DNA of 59,757 nucleotides from an uncultured Clostridia bacterium (GTDB lineage: Bacteria; Bacillota; Clostridia; Christensenellales; UBA1242), in assembly GCA_944376845.1 (NCBI GenBank), contig CALWDZ010000003.1:1-59757 (forward strand). Reading direction: 5' to 3'. The notes beneath the pieces were generated by a model. The model ran no database searches. It was given only the letters and a program-made list of their open reading frames with translations, and was not told where the DNA came from. Shown piece by piece: positions 35,337 to 43,485 of the stretch; positions within the stretch are counted from its first letter, which is position 1, and each line of letters begins with the position of its first letter. The position numbers and the translations under genes were made by a program.

Positions 35337-36515
35337 ATGGATTTATTTAAAAAAACCGAAGGAAAACAAAATTTTGATTTAGCACAGGAGATGAACATTT
35401 ATCCTTATTTTCACACATTGTCCTCAGGGCAAGATACTGAAGTTATTATGGAAGGTAAGAGTACTATTATGCTTGGCTCAAATAACTATCTTGGACTTAC
35501 AAGTAACAAACGAGTAATTGATGCTGGCGTTGAGGCTTTAAAAAAATATGGTACAGGTTGTAGCGGTTCAAGATTTTTAAATGGGACACTGGATATACAT
35601 GTTGCACTTGAAAAAGAATTGGCAGAATTTCTACATAAAGAAAGTGCAATGACATTTTCAACAGGTTTTCAAAGTAATCTTGGTATAATTAGTGCAATTT
35701 GCGGAAGGAATGATGTTGTACTTTGCGATAAAGAAAACCATGCCAGCATTTATGATGCAATAAAATTAAGTTACGCAAGGATGCTTAGGTATAATCATAG
35801 TGATATGATTGACCTTGAAGAAAAACTTAAAACAATTCCAAAAGAGAATGGAATACTAATTGTTACAGATGGTGTATTTTCTATGAGTGGTGAAATTTGC
35901 AAACTGCCAGAAATTGTTGCACTTGCAAAAAAATATGGAGCAAGAGTAATGGTGGATGACGCACATGGACTAGGTGTACTTGGAGAACACGGCAGGGGAA
36001 CTGCTGAGCATTTTGGTCTTGAAGATGATGTAGATATAATAATGGGGACTTTCTCAAAGTCACTTGCATCACTTGGTGGTTATATGGCATCTACAAAACG
36101 CGTGGTAGATTATGTAAAACATAATTCTAGACCTTACATATTTTCGGCTAGCATAACGCCATGTAGTGTTGCAACGGCTCGTGAGGCACTGAAAATGTTA
36201 AGAGAAAATCCAGGTATGGTTAAGGCACTTCAAGATATTTCAAAATATATGCGTGATGGACTTAAAAAACTTGGGGTAAAGATTATTGACAGTCAAACGC
36301 CGATTATTCCTATTTATGTTTATGAAGACCAAAAGGCTTTTATGGCATGCAAACTCTTGTTGGAACGTGGTGTTTATGTTAATCCTGTTGTTTCTCCGGC
36401 AACTCCAGTTGGACAAGCACTGCTTAGAACATCTTACACCGCCACACATACACGTGAGCAAATGGATAGGGCTATGAAAGAAATAAAAGAAGTGCTAGAT
36501 ATTTTGGGATGCTAG
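35337..36515 (+). CDS. Alpha-oxoamine synthase, serine palmitoyltransferase-like
   Basis: A 392-residue PLP enzyme of the class II aminotransferase fold that condenses an amino acid with an acyl-CoA. Motifs are GSNNYLGLT, YGTGCSGSRFLNGTLDIH, FSTGFQSNLG, DDAHGLGVLGEHGRGT and the PLP-lysine segment GTFSKSLASLGGY. The N-terminal MNIYPYFHTLSSGQDTEV and the CSGSRFLNGT sequence resemble bacterial serine palmitoyltransferases more than KBL or BioF; this is from memory, without alignment. AAAGGAG precedes ATG 35337, and the two SDR genes precede it. Glycine C-acetyltransferase is the main alternative. Confidence 0.8.
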   Translation: MDLFKKTEGKQNFDLAQEMNIYPYFHTLSSGQDTEVIMEGKSTIMLGSNNYLGLTSNKRVIDAGVEALKKYGTGCSGSRFLNGTLDIHVALEKELAEFLHKESAMTFSTGFQSNLGIISAICGRNDVVLCDKENHASIYDAIKLSYARMLRYNHSDMIDLEEKLKTIPKENGILIVTDGVFSMSGEICKLPEIVALAKKYGARVMVDDAHGLGVLGEHGRGTAEHFGLEDDVDIIMGTFSKSLASLGGYMASTKRVVDYVKHNSRPYIFSASITPCSVATAREALKMLRENPGMVKALQDISKYMRDGLKKLGVKIIDSQTPIIPIYVYEDQKAFMACKLLLERGVYVNPVVSPATPVGQALLRTSYTATHTREQMDRAMKEIKEVLDILGC

Positions 36516-36575
36516 AAAACTAGTTTTGAGCAGTTAAATATTAGTTTGCCTAAGTAATGAATATATGTTTTTTAG

Positions 36576-36605
36576 TTGCCAAAATTGTACAAAATGCGGT
36601 ATACT
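36576..36605 (+). promoter_or_regulatory. Rubrerythrin promoter with a TTGTACAA palindrome in the spacer
   Basis: TTGCCA 36576-36581, 18-base spacer, TATACT 36600-36605. The spacer holds ATTGTACAAA (palindrome core 36585-36592), close to the TTTGTACAAA site before the nearby Xre gene. Confidence 0.5.
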
Positions 36606-36631
36606 TTTGTGAAATCAATTAAAGGAGAATA

Positions 36632-37171
36632 ATGATGAACAAATATAAAGGTACAAGAACAGAACAAAATTTAAAAGACGCTTTTGCTGGTGAAAGCCAA
36701 GCACGTAACAAATATACATATTTTGCGTCAGTAGCAAAAAAAGAAGGGTATGAGCAAATTGCTGAAATATTCCTTAAAACTGCAGACAATGAAAAAGAAC
36801 ACGCAAAAATGTGGTTTAAAGAACTCGGTGAGTTAGGTGACACACTTGCAAACCTTGATGCTGCGGCAAATGGTGAAAACTATGAATGGACAGATATGTA
36901 TGACAATTTTGCAAAAGTTGCAGATGAAGAAGGTTTTCATGACCTTGCAGAAAAATTCCGTGGCGTTGCAGCAATAGAAAAGCGCCATGAAGAAAGATAT
37001 CGTGCACTTCTTAGAAACATTGAAACAAAACAAGTTTTTGAGCGTAGCGAAGTTAAAGTTTGGGAATGTAGAAATTGTGGACACATTGTTGTTGGCACAA
37101 AAGCACCAGAAATTTGTCCAGTTTGTGCGCATCCAAAAGCATATTTTGAACTTAGTGTAAACAATTATTAA
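36632..37171 (+). CDS. rbr: Rubrerythrin
   Basis: A 179-residue non-haem iron peroxidase that reduces hydrogen peroxide in anaerobes. The four-helix diiron domain carries GESQARNKY, the EKEH ligand pair in [12 protein letters not shown] and EKRHEERYR. The C-terminal rubredoxin-like domain has CRNCGH and [12 protein letters not shown], giving two CxxC iron ligands. AAAGGAG precedes ATG 36632; the adjacent ATG 36635 is also possible. It has its own promoter and terminator. It indicates an anaerobic host coping with oxygen stress. Confidence 0.95.
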   Translation: MMNKYKGTRTEQNLKDAFAGESQARNKYTYFASVAKKEGYEQIAEIFLKTADNEKEHAKMWFKELGELGDTLANLDAAANGENYEWTDMYDNFAKVADEEGFHDLAEKFRGVAAIEKRHEERYRALLRNIETKQVFERSEVKVWECRNCGHIVVGTKAPEICPVCAHPKAYFELSVNNY

Positions 37172-37180
37172 AATTTCATT

Positions 37181-37217
37181 GAAAAAATAACCTTTTAAAA
37201 TAAAGGTTGTTTTTTTA
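37181..37217 (+). terminator. Rubrerythrin terminator
   Basis: AACCTTT and AAAGGTT pair around TAAAAT, with an A run before and a T run after the hairpin, so it may act in both directions. Confidence 0.75.
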
Positions 37218-37233
37218 TAGGTTATTATATCTG

Positions 37234-37479
37234 CTATGCTTCTAGGTCAAGCAAATAATCTGTTGACACATTAAAAAGTTTTGCCAGTTTTACAAGAGCT
37301 ATAATATCTGGCATACTTTTGCCTAGTTCCCAAAGTGATATTGTGTCTTGTGTGGTTTGCATTATTTGTGCAAGTTCGGACTGTGTTAAATTTTGTTCTT
37401 TTCTTAGTTCTCTAATAAGAGTACCGATGTTTAATTTTATTTCATCAGTCAAATTTTTTTCTTTATTGGTATTATTCAT
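37234..37479 (-). CDS. Xre/Cro-family repressor of the particle locus
   Basis: An 81-residue one-domain DNA-binding protein. The HTH runs IGTLIRELRKEQNLTQSELAQIMQ, TTQDTISLWELGKSMPDI and ALVKLAKLFNVSTDYLL, all normal for the family. I set the start at ATG 37479, where a -10 (TATGAT) lies 6 bases upstream; an in-frame ATG at 37557 lies upstream of the palindromic sites. It is divergent from a sigma-like regulator with a LexA box between them, the place expected for the repressor of a prophage switch. Two palindromes before it suggest autoregulation. Confidence 0.8.
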   Translation of the reverse strand: MNNTNKEKNLTDEIKLNIGTLIRELRKEQNLTQSELAQIMQTTQDTISLWELGKSMPDIIALVKLAKLFNVSTDYLLDLEA

Positions 37480-37508
37480 GCCATTATCATACGATTTTTT
37501 TGCGTACT

Positions 37509-37540
37509 TTTGTACAAATACGAAACATTTTCGTACGAAA
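37509..37540. promoter_or_regulatory. Paired palindromic operators upstream of the Xre gene
   Basis: TTTGTACAAA (37509-37518) and TTTCGTACGAAA (37529-37540) are perfect palindromes sharing the GTAC core, with centres 21 bases apart, about two helical turns. They lie just upstream of the Xre gene's -10. Confidence 0.55.
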
Positions 37541-37627
37541 TTTACAAAATTCGACAAACAAAGTCATATTATTCCAAAATATTTTTAAATTGTGACAATC
37601 TTGTGTCACCATTTTTGATGTAAGAAA

Positions 37628-37643
37628 TAGAACATATGTTCTA
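37628..37643. promoter_or_regulatory. LexA (SOS/Cheo) box
   Basis: TAGAACATATGTTCTA is a perfect 16-base palindrome with the GAAC-N4-GTTC core of Gram-positive LexA sites. It lies between the divergent Xre and sigma-like genes. The 311-base gap also holds an inverted repeat GTGACA / TGTCAC (37592-37597, 37604-37609). Confidence 0.7.
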
Positions 37644-37730
37644 AAATTATAAGTGGCGATACAATTTTGACAACAATTTAGTGTAGTTTTTTGTATGAAA
37701 TTGTAGAATTTTGTAAAAAATGTCACATAG

Positions 37731-37762
37731 AATTGACTTTGCCCCGAATGTCAATTAATAAT
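37731..37762 (+). promoter_or_regulatory. Promoter of the sigma-like regulator with an overlapping inverted repeat
   Basis: TTGACT 37733-37738 and AATAAT 37757-37762, spacer 18. The arms AATTGAC (37731-37737) and GTCAATT (37750-37756) bracket the spacer and cover the -35, as an operator would. Confidence 0.45.
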
Positions 37763-37790
37763 GTTTAGGACATTTGAAAAGGAGTAAATA

Positions 37791-38339
37791 ATGAACAATA
37801 TTTGGAGTAAAACCATTTTACAAGTCTATAAATATTTGCCAAGGATTGCACGAACTTATGATAAGTTAATCATTTCCAAGGCAGTCAATTCACAATTTAC
37901 GAACAATTCTAATATAAATCTTTTTAGTACTGAAACGGTTACCGATGCGATAATAAATTTATCACAAAGGAAAATTACACTTATAAATTTAAAGTTACTT
38001 ACTGAAAGGGCTTTAAAGAGCATAAAGCCTTCGCTTGCAAGAGTATTGATTTTAAAATTTATTGATGGAAAACGTTGTATAGATTTGGCAGATAGGCTGG
38101 GTGTTTGTTTACGAACAGTTTTTAGAAAAATAAATTCAGCACTAGATAGTTTTTCGCTGGCATTAAAAAGGATGGGCTATACCGAAGAAAAAATAGAAAA
38201 AATGCTAATTAGTGAAAAATGGATTACACAGGTACATAAACATTTTGAAAAATCTGATTTAAGCCTTATTGAAAATGACGATATAAAGGTGACAATAAAA
38301 ACTTCTGTTATGATGGACCTTAAGGCGAGTTCATTTTAA
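37791..38339 (+). CDS. Sigma-70 region-4-like regulator (Xpf-like position)
   Basis: A 182-residue protein. Residues about 75-125 form a sigma region 4-type HTH: SLARVLILKFIDGKRCIDLA, then DRLGVCLRTVFRKINSALDSF. No sigma region 2 is evident, so it resembles phage late activators or Xpf of PBSX more than a complete sigma factor. AAAGGAG precedes the ATG. Its upstream region carries the LexA box and an operator-like repeat. I infer that it switches on the particle genes downstream, but a chromosomal regulator with other targets cannot be excluded. Its 3' end overlaps the convergent SH3-like gene by 4 bases. Confidence 0.65.
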   Translation: MNNIWSKTILQVYKYLPRIARTYDKLIISKAVNSQFTNNSNINLFSTETVTDAIINLSQRKITLINLKLLTERALKSIKPSLARVLILKFIDGKRCIDLADRLGVCLRTVFRKINSALDSFSLALKRMGYTEEKIEKMLISEKWITQVHKHFEKSDLSLIENDDIKVTIKTSVMMDLKASSF

Positions 38340-39187
38340 TTGAAATAATCACTATCTAGTTCATAATAATCACTATGTTTAAGTTTTGAAATTTTCTTTT
38401 TTCTTTTGTTTTTCTTTTTTGAACTTTTTACAACATTTTGAGTTGCGATGGATGTAGGTTTAAATAAAAAGTAAATAATAAAAATGCATGGGAGGCAGAC
38501 GAGTACTATAATTATTATTTGCCACGGATTTGATATTGAAAGATAGTTTTCGCCACTTGTTTGTTCTCCAGTTGTGGTAGAAAAATCTGGTGTTACATAT
38601 TCAAACTCTTCAGTGTTTTGAACAATATTTGTTAAAAGGTCACAAAGGGGAGAGTAGATATATCCATACATTTCTTGGTTTTGTGATACATACTTGCAAT
38701 AATACCAAATATTACCTTTGTATGAAATGGCTTCTTCACCTTCGCAAGTACCATAATACATAAGATTTGTTTCCAAAAATGGTATACTAGTTATAAGGTT
38801 TGTAGTTCCAAGTGTTTCATATGGGGAACTTCTAAGATTTGCACCACTTGGAGTGAATACTCTGAAGGTGGCATTTGTAACATATGGATTAACAGGTGTT
38901 CCTTGAATACACGAAACTTCGCTTTTTAAAACAAAACCATAGATGTCGTTGTACTGTGCACGATAAAATAAATCATTTTCATCGCCAAGCAGTAGTACAA
39001 AGTATGTAGCGGGGATTTCAAATATTCTATTGGTTTTATCTGATGTAATCTCTGGCGTGGAATATAGATATATTCCTGATGCAAGTGCTCTACCATAATA
39101 CACATTATCGGCAAAAGTTGTAGCACCAGGAGTGATGTTACAAAACATAAACAATAGTGTTAAACAAAAAAAGGTGAGTTTTTTCAT
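38336..39187 (-). CDS. Exported membrane-anchored SH3-like protein
   Basis: A 283-residue protein with a signal peptide (MKKLTFFCLTLLFMF, cleavage near ADN), two SH3b-like stretches (ASGIYLYSTPEI to YGFVLKSEV, and TPSGANLRSSPYETLG to MYGYIYSPLC), a linker, one membrane helix (about 220-245) and a Lys-rich cytosolic tail. SH3b domains usually bind peptidoglycan. I chose ATG 39187; TATAAT on the minus strand lies 7 bases upstream, so it may be leaderless, though no good -35 was found. It is encoded against the flow of the particle genes and may be a host gene or a phage-borne surface factor. Confidence 0.65.
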   Translation of the reverse strand: MKKLTFFCLTLLFMFCNITPGATTFADNVYYGRALASGIYLYSTPEITSDKTNRIFEIPATYFVLLLGDENDLFYRAQYNDIYGFVLKSEVSCIQGTPVNPYVTNATFRVFTPSGANLRSSPYETLGTTNLITSIPFLETNLMYYGTCEGEEAISYKGNIWYYCKYVSQNQEMYGYIYSPLCDLLTNIVQNTEEFEYVTPDFSTTTGEQTSGENYLSISNPWQIIIIVLVCLPCIFIIYFLFKPTSIATQNVVKSSKKKNKRKKKISKLKHSDYYELDSDYFN

Positions 39188-39265
39188 CTTTTTTATTATA
39201 CCTTGCTTTTTATGTACAAGGCTGAACGAATTTAGCAAAAAATGTCTTTTTTAAGGAGAGAAAAA

Positions 39266-40702
39266 TTGACAAATAAAGATATTCTTTTTGAGATACGAAA
39301 AATAGATGAAGAATTAAAAAAGCGTATGCCTAATGAAAAACTAAAAAACTATAATAGTGGAGAAGTTGTACACAAAAAACAGTTAGAATTTCATAAATGT
39401 CAAAAGCGCAATAGGTGGGTGTTTGGGGGAAATCGTAGTGGTAAAACTGAGTGTGGTGCAGTGGAAATTGTTTGGCTGGCACGCGGTATACATCCTTTTA
39501 GAGAAAATAAGCAAAATATTGATGCTTGGGTTGTTTCTTTGTCAACGCAGGTACAACGTGATGTAGCGCAGTCAAAAGTACTTTCTTATCTAAATACAGC
39601 ATGGATAGAAGACATCTGTATGCTAAGTGGCAGAAAAGATAACCCACTTGGTGGAGTTATTGACTATATCTTAATAAAAAATGTATTTGGTGGTGTGAGT
39701 AAAATTGGCTTTAAAAGTTGTGATCAAGGTAGAGAGAAATTTCAAGGCACAAGTCTTGATTATGTTTGGTTTGATGAAGAGCCTCCATATGATATATATC
39801 AAGAGTGCAGGATGAGAGTTATGGACAAAAAAGGAGAAATTTTTGGAACTATGACCCCGCTAAAAGGACTTTCTTGGGTGTATGATGAAATATATCTTAA
39901 CAAAAACAATGATGACAATATTTGGTATGAGCAAATGGAGTGGCTGGACAATCCATATTTAAATAAAGAAGAGATAGATAGCCTTACTTCATCACTTTCT
40001 GCGGACGAACTTGATGCAAGGCGCTATGGAAAGTTTACGGCAAGCGGTGGAATGGTTTATCCGGAATTTGATGAAAATGTAAATGTTATAGAGCCGTTTA
40101 CTGTGCCATTTGAATGGTATGACAATATTTCAATTGACCCGGGACTAAACAATCCATTATCTGCACATTGGTATGCGGTAGATTATGACAACAATATCTA
40201 TGTAATAGCAGAACATTTTGAGGCAAAAAAGGGCATTGAATATCATGCCGATATTATAAAAAAAATTTGTGACAAATTACACTGGCCTAAAAAAAATGGG
40301 AAAATATATGCACTTATTGACAGTGCAGCAAATCAACGGACACTAGCAAGTCAAAAAAGTGTAACCGAACTATTTTACGATTATGATATTTTAGTCAACC
40401 CAAATGTCAATAAAGATTTATTTAGTGGCATACAAAGAGTTAAAACTTATTTAAAAAATGCAAAAGGCGAAAGTAAACTTTTTATATTTAAAACTTGTAC
40501 AAATTTAATACGAGAAATTAAATCATATTTTTGGGGAGATAGCGATGCACCTATAAAAAAAGATGACCATAGTCTTGATGAACTTAGATACTACATAATG
40601 TCACGACCAGAAAATGTAAAGCCTAAACCGCAAAAATCAGAAATTCAAAAAGATAAAGAAAGACTATATAAGAAAATTAAATACTATGGTAAAATGTATT
40701 AA
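39266..40702 (+). CDS. terL: Phage terminase large subunit
   Basis: A 478-residue packaging motor. The N-terminal ATPase has Walker A GGNRSGKT (54-61) and Walker B DYVWFDEE (165-172). The C-terminal RNase H-like nuclease has SIDPGLNNP, YALIDSAANQR and DDHSLDELRYYI, which supply its acidic residues. I prefer TTG 39266, because AAGGAG lies 7 bases upstream; ATG 39242 would precede that site. Full length and intact. It opens the particle gene set. No normal sigma-A promoter is evident in the 78 bases before it, in line with activator-dependent expression. Confidence 0.92.
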   Translation: MTNKDILFEIRKIDEELKKRMPNEKLKNYNSGEVVHKKQLEFHKCQKRNRWVFGGNRSGKTECGAVEIVWLARGIHPFRENKQNIDAWVVSLSTQVQRDVAQSKVLSYLNTAWIEDICMLSGRKDNPLGGVIDYILIKNVFGGVSKIGFKSCDQGREKFQGTSLDYVWFDEEPPYDIYQECRMRVMDKKGEIFGTMTPLKGLSWVYDEIYLNKNNDDNIWYEQMEWLDNPYLNKEEIDSLTSSLSADELDARRYGKFTASGGMVYPEFDENVNVIEPFTVPFEWYDNISIDPGLNNPLSAHWYAVDYDNNIYVIAEHFEAKKGIEYHADIIKKICDKLHWPKKNGKIYALIDSAANQRTLASQKSVTELFYDYDILVNPNVNKDLFSGIQRVKTYLKNAKGESKLFIFKTCTNLIREIKSYFWGDSDAPIKKDDHSLDELRYYIMSRPENVKPKPQKSEIQKDKERLYKKIKYYGKMY

Positions 40703-40793
40703 AATACTTTGTAAAAATATTTTTTATGTGATATATTTAAATTGAATTATACATAATAAATTAAGGCAAAATATTATAATTTGGAGAAATATT

Positions 40794-43070
40794 TTGAAAA
40801 AGTTTTGTAAATTTTTTTGTTTGATTTTTGTCTTTGCACTTTGTCTTACGCCAAGTGCTTTAAAAGTTGCAAATGCTGATGATGATTTTATAAACATCAG
40901 TGATGTGTATGCCCTGACTCAAATTGCTCAAAACCCAAATGCAAATTATCGTTTGGCAGATGATATAAATTTAAATGGGCAGGAATTTACCGCAATTCAA
41001 AATTTTACTGGGACTTTTGATGGTAACGGACATACAATAAGCAATTTCGTAGTATCAGCACAGGGCGGAAATGTAGGTTTTTTTGCTAACACAAGTGGAG
41101 CAAGTATTCAAGATGTTCAATTCCAAAATGTAACAATTCAAGTTGAATCCACCACTGATGAATTTGTAAGTAAAATCGGTGTAGTAGCAGGTCTTGCACA
41201 AAATACATACTTTACAAATGTTTCAGTTGTGTCAAGTACCATAAATGTATCTACTCCTAGTATTCAATACATTGGAAGTTTAGTGGGACATGCTCAAAAT
41301 GGTAGCAGATTACAAAATATTTCTGTACAATGTAGTGTAAATGGTACAACCTCAACAGATAAAACCAAGTACATAGGTGGTACTGTTGGATGTTTCGACA
41401 ATAGTCAGGCTTTTAATATTATAACAAATGCTTCTTTTGCTTCAAACGCTTCACAAAATACATATCAAGGCGGTGCGTTTGGTAATATTTTGGGAAATAA
41501 AAGTGAAATTAAAAATATAGTTATAAATGGCAATGGTGAGTTAACCAATGTCTATGGCATCGCTGGTCTAATATCATATCCAAATGATGTTCCATCAAAT
41601 GGTGCGATTAACTTTGTATATACCACAATTGAAGGCGATTATTTTTCAAATACATCTGTACTAAATGATGCTTATACTCAAGGGAGTATTTCATTCAATA
41701 TTTCAGATATTACTGCACAAATAGTTACTGCACGCAATCTTATGATTAGGTCGTTTTATACAACAACTACTTTTGACGGAAGATATGCGTGGGATTTTGA
41801 TGATATTTGGCAAATAGAGGAAACAATTACTTTGCCATATTTACAACATTTCTCATCTTTTACATATGAAGTAGATGAAGATAGGTCATTTTCTTCTATG
41901 GCTCAAGCCCCAAGTACTGATGCGATAACAATTTTACCTTCTACAAATACATTTACCTATGGTTCAAGCATAGTGATTTCAGGATACATCAATACATCAG
42001 AGCAGATGAATATGTTTTTTGAAATTTCTGGGCTTAGAAAAGATAACGATATAATTTTCTCAAACCATAGTATTGTTGATATTATCCAAAATGAAGATGC
42101 ACAAATTCAAGAGATTGATGAGAACACTACAACTTACACCTTAAACAATAATACCGTAACTCAAACTCAAGGCATTGTTAATAACAATGCAGGAACATGG
42201 TATAGGCTTAATAATTCAAATATAAGGTGGGGTGTATATGAGGCAAATGGGAGCAGTGTAAATGTTTATGAAATAAATAATTGCACCGCACAAAATTCTG
42301 CGACATATTCTTTTGTTGTTGATGTTATTGAATATGACTTACTCATTCAAACAGAAGATGTTGTACAGGGTCTTGTTGCTCGTGGAACGCTTCAAAATTT
42401 ACAGCAAGAATATGTACAAGATACAATTTCTTATGGCGAAACACTAAGATACGTGGCATCACCAAATAATGATTTTGGCTTTTTTGGTTGGACTACTTCT
42501 TTGGAAGATGACTCTCAAATTTTTAGTTCAAATCTTACTTTGACTATTGCCTTTAATGAAAGTTTATTTGTAGAAGGCGGTTTATTTAATGGGGTTACAT
42601 TGGATGCTGAAAATCCACTTTCCGTATATGCAATGTTTACAAAAAATGTTTGTGATATAACTTTTGGTTTTTCAGTGAACAACGAAAATACAACTGAAAA
42701 TATTACAAACATCTCTATAAATGGTATGAGAGTTACACCAAATGAAGATGGTACTATAACATATAAGCAGGCGATGAATACTCCAATTGTTATAACATTT
42801 GATATGCCATCGGGATACGAATTTGACTCTTGGTACAATCCAAATGGTGGAACACTATCGATGTCAGAAAGTTTAACACTCAATGTAGGCGAAGAAGAAA
42901 CTATGCAAATCATTTTAAACTTTACTCGTGATGATGATGCCACTGGAGGTATGGGTTATATTTGGTGGATAATAGGTGGTAGCGTAGCGGGTATACTTGT
43001 TATTGGACTTGTGGTATTTTTAATTGTTAAAAAACGTAAAGATAATTCATATAAAAATATGTATTATTAA
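40794..43070 (+). CDS. Secreted GLUG-repeat surface protein inside the particle locus
   Basis: A 758-residue protein starting at TTG 40794 after GGAGAA. The signal peptide is KKFCKFFCLIFVFALCLTP, cleaved near ANADD. Residues about 35-330 are GLUG/beta-helix units (YRLADDINLNGQEF, FTGTFDGNGHTISNF). Residues about 510-710 are InlB-type bacterial repeats (FGFFGWTTS, YEFDSWYNPNGG). A membrane helix IWWIIGGSVAGILVIGLVVF is followed by KKRK. The same modules occur in the giant protein at the start of the window. It separates terminase from the portal genes, has a terminator after it, and is not a usual virion protein. Confidence 0.82.
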   Translation: MKKFCKFFCLIFVFALCLTPSALKVANADDDFINISDVYALTQIAQNPNANYRLADDINLNGQEFTAIQNFTGTFDGNGHTISNFVVSAQGGNVGFFANTSGASIQDVQFQNVTIQVESTTDEFVSKIGVVAGLAQNTYFTNVSVVSSTINVSTPSIQYIGSLVGHAQNGSRLQNISVQCSVNGTTSTDKTKYIGGTVGCFDNSQAFNIITNASFASNASQNTYQGGAFGNILGNKSEIKNIVINGNGELTNVYGIAGLISYPNDVPSNGAINFVYTTIEGDYFSNTSVLNDAYTQGSISFNISDITAQIVTARNLMIRSFYTTTTFDGRYAWDFDDIWQIEETITLPYLQHFSSFTYEVDEDRSFSSMAQAPSTDAITILPSTNTFTYGSSIVISGYINTSEQMNMFFEISGLRKDNDIIFSNHSIVDIIQNEDAQIQEIDENTTTYTLNNNTVTQTQGIVNNNAGTWYRLNNSNIRWGVYEANGSSVNVYEINNCTAQNSATYSFVVDVIEYDLLIQTEDVVQGLVARGTLQNLQQEYVQDTISYGETLRYVASPNNDFGFFGWTTSLEDDSQIFSSNLTLTIAFNESLFVEGGLFNGVTLDAENPLSVYAMFTKNVCDITFGFSVNNENTTENITNISINGMRVTPNEDGTITYKQAMNTPIVITFDMPSGYEFDSWYNPNGGTLSMSESLTLNVGEEETMQIILNFTRDDDATGGMGYIWWIIGGSVAGILVIGLVVFLIVKKRKDNSYKNMYY

Positions 43071-43125
43071 AATAAAATTGTCATAAACAGTGGAAAATTA
43101 AAATAAATAATTTTAATATAAAAAC

Positions 43126-43160
43126 GAAAAAGTCAAATAAAAAATATTTGGCTTTTTTTG
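43126..43160 (+). terminator. Terminator after the GLUG protein gene
   Basis: AAAAGTCAAAT pairs with ATTTGGCTTTT (one G-T pair) and ends in a T run. It isolates the GLUG gene from the downstream head genes. Confidence 0.65.
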
Positions 43161-43182
43161 TATTTAATTTAAGGGGCAAAAT

Positions 43183-43485
43183 ATGGGAAAATCAAAAGTG
43201 CCCTCTTTTAAAGAACTTGAAAGTGCACTTTTGAAAAAGGCACTCGGCTACGACCACGACGAAGTTGTTGAAGAATATACAGTTGACGAGGAAGGCGAAG
43301 TCAAATTAACTAAAAAGAAAGTTACAACAAAGCATTTTTCGCCAGATATTCCAGCCGCAAAAATACTTTTAGAGGAGTTTAATAAAAACACCAATATTTA
43401 TGAAAATATGACAGAGATAGAACTCCAAAAAGAAAAAAATAAATTGATTAAATTATTAAAAAAAGAGGGAAAAAATGGAAATTAA
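43183..43485 (+). CDS. Phage protein, possibly terminase small subunit
   Basis: A 100-residue acidic/basic protein. The motif run KKALGYDHDEVVEEYTVDEEG, KLTKKKVTTKHFSPDIPAAK, ILLEEF resembles small phage packaging proteins in which a two-strand element and a PDxxAAxxLL helix are conserved. This is recalled similarity, not an alignment. AGGGGC lies before the ATG. It starts the compact head-gene operon after the GLUG gene terminator and overlaps the next gene by 11 bases. Small subunits usually precede the large subunit, so its position after terL would be unusual. Confidence 0.5.
   Translation: MGKSKVPSFKELESALLKKALGYDHDEVVEEYTVDEEGEVKLTKKKVTTKHFSPDIPAAKILLEEFNKNTNIYENMTEIELQKEKNKLIKLLKKEGKNGN

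Noticed and set aside
42515..42943. 142-codon minus-strand frame
   Set aside because: Antisense of the GLUG protein gene, without start signals.
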